Below are positions 1 through 3,813 of a stretch of 5,594 nucleotides of DNA, piece by piece. The DNA is taken from contig PEZH01000007.1 in NCBI GenBank assembly GCA_002774085.1, positions 1-5,594 on the forward strand. The letters run 5' to 3'. Both the position numbers and the translations under genes were made by a program. Each line of letters starts with the position of its first letter. Positions within the stretch are counted from its first letter, which is position 1. Source of the DNA: Candidatus Shapirobacteria bacterium CG09_land_8_20_14_0_10_38_17 (GTDB lineage Bacteria > Patescibacteriota > Microgenomatia > 0-14-0-10-38-17). The notes below the pieces were generated by a model. That model did not search any database and was not told where the DNA came from. It saw only the letters and a program-made list of their open reading frames with translations.

Positions 1-21
1 CGGGTTAGTAGTTCTTGTTCT

Positions 22-83
22 TTATTCCCAGAAAGCGATCCGCCAGCCGGCGGATCCCCAGCCAGCCTAGCCGGCTAGGCTGG
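22..83 (-). repeat. Compound GC-rich palindromic repeat, copy A, upstream of rodA
   Basis: Two palindromes lie side by side. Positions 37-56 form an 8-bp stem (GATCCGCC/GGCGGATC) around AGCC, and positions 62-83 are a perfect 22-bp palindrome centred on CCGG. On the minus strand, 54 down to 22 matches 1274-1306 at 31 of 33 positions, and 79 down to 62 matches 1256-1273 at 17 of 18; a 7-nt insertion separates the two blocks in this copy. The repeat is therefore an inverted copy of the one downstream of rodA. It is followed by GGAATGACG, resembling the GAATGACGG end of the element at 1906-1978. It is much more GC-rich than the adjacent genes. No transposase is present, so it is best called a REP- or MITE-like element of unknown mobility. 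Confidence 0.85.
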
Positions 84-101
84 AATGACGATTAATTACC
101 A

Positions 102-1157
102 ATGAAAAAATTTAAAAAAATTAAATTTGATTGGATTATTTTAGGTAATATCATTTTCCTTACCGCTATTAGCCTTCTCCTTTTATTGGGAACCGGAGAA
201 AATCTCTTCCAAGACCAATTAGTCAATGCCATCGTTGGTTTTAGCTTTTTTATTTTTTTCTCTTTTTTCCCTTATCAACTTTTGAAAAAAATCTCTTTTT
301 TTTTACTAATCAGCTCTTTAATATTTTTATCGCTCCCTTTAATCTTAGGAGTAGCCACCCGCGGCGCTACCCGCTGGATTAACTTAGGCTCATTTTCTCT
401 ACAACCTTCAGAGATTATCAAGCCTTTTGCAATTTCTATCATTGCTAACCAAGGAGTATTATTATCATTTCTCCTCGCCCTTCCTTTTGCGATATTAATA
501 TTTATACAACCCGATTTAGGCAGTACCCTGTCTTTAATATGCGGTTTTGGAGGAGTTTGGATATCTAAGAGCGAAGCCAGAAAAAGTTTTTTAGCACTTT
601 TAGTATTAGGCACTTTACTTCTTCCTATTCTTTGGCATTTTTTAGCTCCCTTTCAAAAAGAGCGTATTACCTCTTTCCTTCATCCTCAAAGCGATCCATT
701 AGGTAGTAGCTATCAGTCCCTCCAGGCAATAATCACTGTCGGTTCAGGAAAAATTTTTGGGAGAGGATTAGGGCTGGGAACTCAAAGCCGATTAGCCTTC
801 CTGCCAGAAAATCACAACGACTTAATTTTTGCTTCGCTGATCGAATCTTTCGGTTTGTTTGGGGGAATACTAATTTTGGCTTCTTACTGCTTGCTCCTTT
901 GGCATTTAATTTCAATCGCTAAAAACAGCGAAGATGAATTCGGCCGTTTATTGACTTTAGGAATATTCTCGATGCTTTCAGGACAAATATTCATTAATAT
1001 CGGTATGAACATGGGAATATTGCCAATCACTGGAATTACCCTCCCTCTCATTTCGTATGGAGGTTCATCTTATTTAGCCACGATGATTAGTTTAGGAATG
1101 TGTCATTCTGTCTTCCGCCAAAGCCGTCATTATCCCAGAGAATTAGATATTAAATAA
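102..1157 (+). CDS. rodA: RodA-type SEDS peptidoglycan glycosyltransferase
   Basis: Polytopic inner-membrane SEDS protein of 351 residues (E. coli RodA has 370). It would polymerise lipid II into glycan strands during lateral wall growth, with a class B PBP as partner. Hydrophobic segments recur from residue 11 to about 335, consistent with roughly ten membrane spans. SEDS signatures seen are GATRWINLG at 88-96 followed by QPSEIIKP at 101-108, QPDLGS at 136-141, the block running from SYQSLQ (203) through GSGKIFGRGLGLGTQS to FLPENHND (ending 240), and NIGMNMGILPITG to SYGGSS (299-323). By alignment to the family, Asp240 (codon 819-821) is the catalytic aspartate equivalent to E. coli D262. 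GTQS before the FLPE block favours RodA over FtsW. ATG 102 is the first start after an in-frame TAA at 93-95. There is no Shine-Dalgarno sequence, and no PBP2 partner gene is in view. Confidence 0.93.
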   Translation: MKKFKKIKFDWIILGNIIFLTAISLLLLLGTGENLFQDQLVNAIVGFSFFIFFSFFPYQLLKKISFFLLISSLIFLSLPLILGVATRGATRWINLGSFSLQPSEIIKPFAISIIANQGVLLSFLLALPFAILIFIQPDLGSTLSLICGFGGVWISKSEARKSFLALLVLGTLLLPILWHFLAPFQKERITSFLHPQSDPLGSSYQSLQAIITVGSGKIFGRGLGLGTQSRLAFLPENHNDLIFASLIESFGLFGGILILASYCLLLWHLISIAKNSEDEFGRLLTLGIFSMLSGQIFINIGMNMGILPITGITLPLISYGGSSYLATMISLGMCHSVFRQSRHYPRELDIK

Positions 1158-1186
1158 AAAACCCACGACCTTACGGTTAGGGTTTT
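1158..1186 (+). terminator. Candidate intrinsic terminator of rodA
   Basis: It begins directly after the rodA stop codon. AAAACCC (1158-1164) pairs with GGGTTTT (1180-1186), and inner ACC (1168-1170) pairs with GGT (1175-1177) around a TTAC loop, with a small 3x2 internal loop between the two stems. The 3' arm supplies the T-run, continuing as GTGTT. The stem is short and interrupted, so this is a moderate candidate. Confidence 0.45.
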
Positions 1187-1255
1187 GTGTTCCGCTTTGT
1201 GTCGTGCTTCGCGCGTTTATTGATATCGCTTCATCTCCAACCTGTGGTTGGCCCG

Positions 1256-1306
1256 CCTAGCCGGCGAGGCTGGTCCGCCAGCTGGCGGATCGCTTTCTTG
1301 GAATAA
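1256..1306 (+). repeat. Compound GC-rich palindromic repeat, copy B, downstream of rodA
   Basis: It consists of a near-palindrome at 1256-1273 (CCTAGCCGGC then GAGGCTGG) and a perfect 16-bp palindrome at 1274-1289 (TCCGCCAGCTGGCGGA), followed by TCGCTTTCTTGGAATAA. It is the inverted counterpart of copy A on the other side of rodA: 31 of 33 and 17 of 18 identical in the two blocks, lacking the 7 nt that separate the blocks in copy A. Confidence 0.85.
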
Positions 1307-1319
1307 GAATTGTTTAGTT

Positions 1320-1346
1320 GCCTCATCGGCGACCTGCCGAAGAGGC
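1320..1346. repeat. Imperfect hairpin
   Basis: GCCTC (1320-1324) pairs with GAGGC (1342-1346). After one A/A mismatch, TCGGC (1326-1330) pairs with GCCGA (1336-1340) around GACCT. No T-run follows, so it is not a standard terminator. Its role is unknown. Confidence 0.6.
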
Positions 1347-1362
1347 GGGAATTTAAGTGCAA

Positions 1363-1395
1363 TTAGCCTCGCAAGGTGACTCCTTGCGAGGCTAA
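1363..1395. repeat. Perfect 14-bp stem-loop upstream of rplU
   Basis: TTAGCCTCGCAAGG (1363-1376) pairs without mismatch with CCTTGCGAGGCTAA (1382-1395) around a 5-nt TGACT loop. It differs in sequence from the TCCGCC palindrome family next to it. AAATCC follows, so there is no terminator T-tract on the plus strand. It lies upstream of the predicted rplU -10 box and so would not be in a transcript starting there. It could be a structured end of a rodA read-through transcript, a protein-binding inverted repeat, or a mobile-element remnant. Confidence 0.8.
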
Positions 1396-1468
1396 ATCCG
1401 CCGGCTGGGGCGGATCCGCCAGCCAGCCCTGTACCGTTATGGTGCAGGGCTGGCGGACAGGATGATGG
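1396..1468 (+). repeat. GC-rich palindromic repeat, copy C, abutting the rplU promoter
   Basis: ATCCGCC (1396-1402) pairs with GGCGGAT (1409-1415), which runs into the perfect palindrome GGCGGATCCGCC (1409-1420). A long hairpin follows: CCAGCCCTGTACC (1423-1435) pairs with GGTGCAGGGCTGG (1441-1453) around GTTAT, with one G-T pair. The right end at 1450-1468 matches the right end of the 1906-1978 element (1960-1978) at 16 of 19 positions, all differences being transitions. This makes it a member of the same family with a longer central stem. Confidence 0.75.
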
Positions 1469-1482
1469 AAATATGTTATAAT
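1454..1482 (+). promoter_or_regulatory. Predicted sigma70-type promoter of rplU, extended -10
   Basis: TGTTATAAT at 1474-1482 is a perfect extended -10 (TGnTATAAT). Exactly 17 bp upstream, CGGACA (1454-1459) matches the last four bases of TTGACA. The start site would fall near 1489-1490, only 2-3 nt before ATG 1492, which predicts a leaderless or near-leaderless mRNA. The -35 lies inside the right arm of repeat copy C. Confidence 0.7.
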
Positions 1483-1491
1483 ATTTTCACT

Positions 1492-1809
1492 ATGAAAAAT
1501 TACATTATTCTTCAAATGAATGGAAGCCAATATTTGACTTACGAAGGAGAAGAATTAGATATCGATAAAATAAAAGGTAAAGAAGGAGAAACAATTAAAA
1601 TCAAGGACGTGCTGTTGGCAAAAACTGATGGTAAGGTGAAAATAGGCCAGCCAACATTATCAAAAAGCAGAGTAGAAGCCAAAATTATCAAACACTTTCA
1701 GGGCAATAAAATTCGTGTTGCTACTTATCGAGCCAAATCAAGATATCGACGTGTCAAGGGTTTTCGACCGCAACTAACAAGAATAAAAATTACTAAAATT
1801 GAAAGCTAA
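1492..1809 (+). CDS. rplU: 50S ribosomal protein bL21
   Basis: Structural protein of the large ribosomal subunit that binds 23S rRNA; 105 residues from ATG 1492, the usual length for bL21 (about 100-105). The N-terminal strand MKNYIILQMNGSQYLTYEGE corresponds to the family's YAVIKTGGKQYxVxEGD start. The C-terminal basic block, KIRVATYRAKSRYRR then KGFRPQLTRIKI, matches the bL21 signature region (K-rich stretch, then G-[HF]-R and a Thr). In-frame ATGs at 1462 and 1465 would add ten residues (MMEICYNIFT) but lie upstream of or within the promoter and inside a repeat end, so 1492 is chosen. There is no Shine-Dalgarno sequence. It stands apart from rpmA by 246 bp, whereas these two genes are usually adjacent in bacteria. 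Confidence 0.95.
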   Translation: MKNYIILQMNGSQYLTYEGEELDIDKIKGKEGETIKIKDVLLAKTDGKVKIGQPTLSKSRVEAKIIKHFQGNKIRVATYRAKSRYRRVKGFRPQLTRIKITKIES

Positions 1810-1865
1810 AAATTATCAATTTTTAATCATTAGTCATTTGAGCGTTGTTTGACATTTGAGTTTTG

Positions 1866-1881
1866 TCCGCCAGCGGGCGGA
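1866..1881. repeat. Short GC palindrome of the TCCGCC family
   Basis: TCCGCC (1866-1871) pairs with GGCGGA (1876-1881) around AGCG. A loose T-run (TTGAACTTTT) follows, so it could act as a weak terminator or attenuator after rplU, but the T's begin with interruptions. It has the same core as 37-56, 1274-1289 and 1952-1967. Confidence 0.75.
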
Positions 1882-1905
1882 TTGAACTTTTAATTATCTT
1901 ATCTT

Positions 1906-1978
1906 GTCATTCTGGCTTACTTAGAACCAGATCTTAGACGATTCTGGATGCTCCGCCAGCCGGCGGACAGAATGACGG
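1906..1978. repeat. MITE/REP-like element with 9-bp terminal inverted repeats, copy D
   Basis: GTCATTCTG (1906-1914) is the exact reverse complement of CAGAATGAC (1968-1976). Inside are CCAGA (1927-1931)/TCTGG (1943-1947), a second ATTCTGG (1941-1947) directly repeating 1909-1915, and the core palindrome TCCGCCAGCCGGCGGA (1952-1967). No target-site duplication or coding capacity is evident. It is too small to encode a transposase, so any mobility would be non-autonomous. Confidence 0.75.
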
Positions 1979-1993
1979 TTACGTTCAATCTAC

Positions 1994-2025
1994 AACAATG
2001 TAACAATGTAGCAATTTAACAATGT
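1994..2025. repeat. Four-unit octamer tandem repeat
   Basis: Four contiguous 8-bp units read AACAATGT, AACAATGT, AGCAATTT, AACAATGT. Three are identical and the third has two changes. The array ends 30 bp before the rpmA start. Each junction creates TGTAACAAT or a variant, a poor extended -10 match. Function unknown; slippage-prone length variation is possible. Confidence 0.85.
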
Positions 2026-2055
2026 TTTTTATTTGAGTTTTGAGTTTTTTAAAGT

Positions 2056-2307
2056 ATGTCTAAAACAAAAGCGGGAGGAAAAACAAGACAAAAACCCCCC
2101 AGAGCGGGAAAGCGTTTAGGAGTTAAAACAGGTCAGGGGAAAACAGTCAAGCCGGGCAATATTTTAATCCGCCAACGGGGAAGCAAAATTCATCCCGGCC
2201 AGGGGGTAAGTATGGGCCGCGATTTTACTATTTTTGCCACAACTATAGGCACGGTTAATTTTCACCAAAAACACGGCAAAAAAATAATCGAAGTTATTGC
2301 CCAATGA
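2056..2307 (+). CDS. rpmA: 50S ribosomal protein bL27
   Basis: Large-subunit protein whose flexible N-terminus reaches towards the peptidyl-transferase centre; 83 residues, typical length. The start MSKTKAGGKTR parallels the family's AxKKAGGSTRNGR. KRLGVKTG follows at 19-26, and residues 34-48 (GNILIRQRGSKIHPG) fit the L27 signature G-x-[LIVM]2-x-RQRG-x5-G exactly. No Firmicutes-type cleaved N-terminal extension precedes the Lys/Gly-rich start. An in-frame TAA at 2050-2052 leaves ATG 2056 as the start. No Shine-Dalgarno sequence or clear promoter precedes it, so it may be read through from the rplU promoter. The stop codon TGA overlaps the parB ATG (ATGA at 2304-2307), implying coupled translation. 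Confidence 0.96.
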   Translation: MSKTKAGGKTRQKPPRAGKRLGVKTGQGKTVKPGNILIRQRGSKIHPGQGVSMGRDFTIFATTIGTVNFHQKHGKKIIEVIAQ

Positions 2308-3173
2308 GCAAAACAATCACGGAAATCCCTATTGATAACCTTCAACCCAACCCTCTTCAACCGCGAGGAGTAATTACTCCGGAATCGCTTACTGATTTAA
2401 TTGAATCTATTCGCCAACACGGAATTGTAGAACCGCTAATAGTCGCCAAGACCCCGGCCGGATATCAGATTATTGCCGGTGAACGGCGCTGGCGGTCAGC
2501 AAAAATTTTAGGCTTAAAAACAGTCCCGATAATTATCCGCAAAACTACCCCCAGACAAATGTTAGAATTAGCTTTAATTGAGAATGTCCAACGAGAAAAC
2601 TTAAATCCTTTAGAAAGAGCTAAAGCCTTTCAGCAATTAGAAGAAGAATTTGATTTGAGTTTAGGAGAAATCTCTAAAAAAATTAGCAAAAGTATGGCTT
2701 ATATTTCCAATTCTATTCGTCTTCTTGCTTTACCCGATGCCGTCAAGGATGGCCTCCTCTCAGGATTAATCTCCGAAGGCCACGCTCGCGCTATTGCCGG
2801 TCTTGAGAATAATCAAAAAATTATCAATATCTACAAGCAAATATTAAAAGAAAAGGGGTCAGTGCGCCGCGCAGAAGAATTAACCCGACTGGCCAAAAAT
2901 CAATCTCCTCAACCACCGGCTGCCAACCGCCCCCAAAAAATGATTAAAGGATATGAAAAAATAAGTAATAAAATTAAAAATAGTTTAGATGATTCAGAGG
3001 CGACTAAAGTCGCTATTTCTCGTTCTCGCTCCCAAACCAAAATTACCATCACTTTTCAGGGAGGAATCGAGGAAACCGAAAAAAAATTAAATAAATTTTA
3101 CCGAAAATTTACTATTGAGAAGCTAAACCCACAGAATCAGGAGGCCAATAACGAATCCAGGCTCGACCAATAA
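2304..3173 (+). CDS. parB: ParB/Spo0J-family chromosome-partitioning protein
   Basis: CTP-dependent DNA clamp that loads at parS sites and spreads, working with ParA in chromosome segregation; 289 residues, normal for ParB. Domain order: N-terminal ParB/sulfiredoxin-like CTPase fold with NPLQPR at 16-21, AGERRWRSAKILG at 58-70, and ENVQRENLNPLERA at 93-106; helix-turn-helix parS-binding region about 118-165, including GHARAI at 159-164; a Pro-rich linker about 199-212; and a C-terminal dimerisation region about 215-270. The start overlaps the rpmA stop by 4 bp, and no stronger start exists. No parA lies beside it, unlike the usual parAB pair. Residues from about 270 (KLNPQNQEANNESRLDQ) are encoded opposite the conserved end of lepB and look like a non-conserved tail. 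Function is secure; whether it acts on the chromosome or another replicon is inferred. Confidence 0.95.
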   Translation: MSKTITEIPIDNLQPNPLQPRGVITPESLTDLIESIRQHGIVEPLIVAKTPAGYQIIAGERRWRSAKILGLKTVPIIIRKTTPRQMLELALIENVQRENLNPLERAKAFQQLEEEFDLSLGEISKKISKSMAYISNSIRLLALPDAVKDGLLSGLISEGHARAIAGLENNQKIINIYKQILKEKGSVRRAEELTRLAKNQSPQPPAANRPQKMIKGYEKISNKIKNSLDDSEATKVAISRSRSQTKITITFQGGIEETEKKLNKFYRKFTIEKLNPQNQEANNESRLDQ

Positions 3174-3669
3174 TTGCTTCTTTATTAATTAAACCAAAGT
3201 CGCGACCATCACGAGAACCGCTGCGATTATCACCTAAAACTAAATAATAATGGTCAGAAATTGGCGTTGGTTTTCCTTCAGAAAGAAAGCTACCCTCTCG
3301 GGTGATAGTATTAAGAGGCAAGTAATCCTCCTCAAGCCTCTGACCATTAATATAAATATAATTGCCACGAAGCTCCACTGTTTCACCGGGTAAACCCACA
3401 ATTCGTTTGATATACTCACATTCTATTGCCGCACACACTTCACTCGGAGGAGCCTTAAAAATAATCACATCACCACGCTGAGGTTCGCGAAACCGATAAG
3501 TAACCTTTTCAGACAAAATAAAATCACGATTGTTAAAGTTAGGGAACATTGACATCCCACTAACCTGATGGGGACGAAAAAGAAAAAGGTAAATTAAAAC
3601 AAAAATAGAGAGAGCAAAGGTAATACTCTGGATAACCTCCAAAAATACCCGCCAAATTTTCTTAAGCAT
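3112..3669 (-). CDS. lepB: Type I signal peptidase (S26 family)
   Basis: Membrane-bound Ser/Lys protease that removes signal peptides from exported proteins; 185 residues, the compact single-span form. One transmembrane segment lies at about 12-31, then the catalytic box SGMSMFPNF with nucleophile Ser40. GDVIIFKAP is at 66-74, KRIVGLPGE at 88-96 with general base Lys88, and GDNRSGSRDGRDFG at 146-159, followed by GRAWIRYWPP at 168-177. All S26 boxes are intact. An unusual CAAIEC (Cys79, Cys84) lies just before Lys88. The start ATG at 3669 is 6 nt after a TATAAT box, with an in-frame TAG at 3690-3688 upstream, so no earlier start is possible. The last 20 codons overlap parB tail-to-tail. It diverges from the tRNA gene. 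Confidence 0.96.
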   Translation of the reverse strand: MLKKIWRVFLEVIQSITFALSIFVLIYLFLFRPHQVSGMSMFPNFNNRDFILSEKVTYRFREPQRGDVIIFKAPPSEVCAAIECEYIKRIVGLPGETVELRGNYIYINGQRLEEDYLPLNTITREGSFLSEGKPTPISDHYYLVLGDNRSGSRDGRDFGLINKEAIIGRAWIRYWPPDSVGLASQ

Positions 3670-3675
3670 ATTTTT

Positions 3676-3704
3676 ATTATATAACTCCTATTTTCATCTG
3701 GCAA
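3676..3704 (-). promoter_or_regulatory. Predicted sigma70-type promoter of lepB
   Basis: On the minus strand, TTGCCA (3704-3699, 5 of 6 matches to TTGACA) and TATAAT (3681-3676, perfect) are separated by exactly 17 bp. Only 6 nt lie between the -10 box and the ATG, so initiation about 7 nt downstream would start at or next to the start codon, giving a leaderless mRNA. An AGGAG at 3689-3685 is upstream of the -10 and 15 nt from the ATG, too far to act as a normal ribosome binding site. Confidence 0.75.
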
Positions 3705-3714
3705 GGAGAAAATA

Positions 3715-3723
3715 TGGTAAAAT
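3715..3723 (+). promoter_or_regulatory. Possible extended -10 promoter of the tRNA gene
   Basis: TGGTAAAAT fits TGnTATAAT with one mismatch. A start near 3730 would leave a very short 5' leader before the tRNA at 3733. No good -35 is seen at 16-18 bp upstream, as is common for extended -10 promoters. It sits 10 bp from the divergent lepB -35 box. Confidence 0.5.
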
Positions 3724-3732
3724 TATTGCATT

Positions 3733-3805
3733 GGACTCGTAGCTCAGCTGGCAGAGCACACGATTCACATTCGTGGGGTCAGAGGTTCGAATCCTCTCGA
3801 GTCCA
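3733..3805 (+). tRNA. tRNA-Val (anticodon CAC)
   Basis: A 73-nt cloverleaf with all stems paired. The acceptor stem is GGACTCG/CGAGTCC, closed by discriminator A73. The D stem is GCTC/GAGC with GG in the loop. The anticodon stem is CACGA/TCGTG with loop TTCACAT, giving anticodon CAC at 3766-3768, which reads GUG valine codons. The variable loop is GGGTC, and the T stem AGAGG/CCTCT encloses TTCGAAT. A35 and A73 agree with valine identity, and the D-arm and variable loop resemble E. coli tRNA-Val. CCA is not encoded (ACCT follows), so a CCA-adding enzyme is needed. It is convergent with the hydrolase gene, whose stop codon lies 8 bp away. Confidence 0.96.
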
Positions 3806-3813
3806 CCTATCCT

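Larger units (their letters stand above)
1158..1491. other. 334-bp hairpin-rich intergenic region between rodA and rplU
   Basis: No coding sequence or RNA gene is recognised. It holds, in order: the candidate rodA terminator; a 6-bp inverted repeat CACGAC (1164-1169)/GTCGTG (1201-1206); a perfect 6-bp, 3-nt-loop hairpin at 1237-1251 (CCAACC/GGTTGG); repeat copy B; an interrupted stem at 1320-1346; a perfect 14-bp stem at 1363-1395; repeat copy C; and the rplU promoter. Positions 1187-1236 show nothing recognisable beyond small weak stems. Confidence 0.8.
1810..2055. other. Repeat-rich intergenic region between rplU and rpmA
   Basis: No gene is seen. An AT-only 7-bp hairpin (AAAAATT/AATTTTT, 1808-1824) starts at the rplU stop. 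Next come two CATTTGAG copies (1835-1842, 1853-1860), a TCCGCC/GGCGGA hairpin at 1866-1881, the 1906-1978 element, an octamer tandem repeat at 1994-2025, and a doubled TTTGAGT (2032-2038, 2039-2045) followed by a T-run up to rpmA. No convincing promoter or Shine-Dalgarno sequence for rpmA was found. Confidence 0.75.

Noticed and set aside
1..36. 3' end of an upstream gene at the left edge
   Set aside because: No frame gives a recognisable peptide, and the stretch merges into the repeat.
275..613. Minus-strand open frame of 112 codons within rodA
   Set aside because: It is antisense to conserved SEDS motifs, matches no recognised family, and is best explained as a shadow of the rodA reading frame; the same applies to 733-915.
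1363..1491. Ribosomal protein leader (L21-type autoregulatory RNA) upstream of rplU
   Set aside because: The predicted start site is 2-3 nt before the ATG, so these hairpins would lie outside the transcript, and I do not recognise the known L21 leader structure.
1808..1824. AT-only hairpin (AAAAATT/AATTTTT) at the rplU stop as a terminator
   Set aside because: There are no G-C pairs in the stem, so it is too weak to call a terminator.
37..1978. CRISPR array
   Set aside because: The palindromes are unequal, irregularly spaced and interrupted by genes. There are no uniform repeats with unique spacers and no cas genes.
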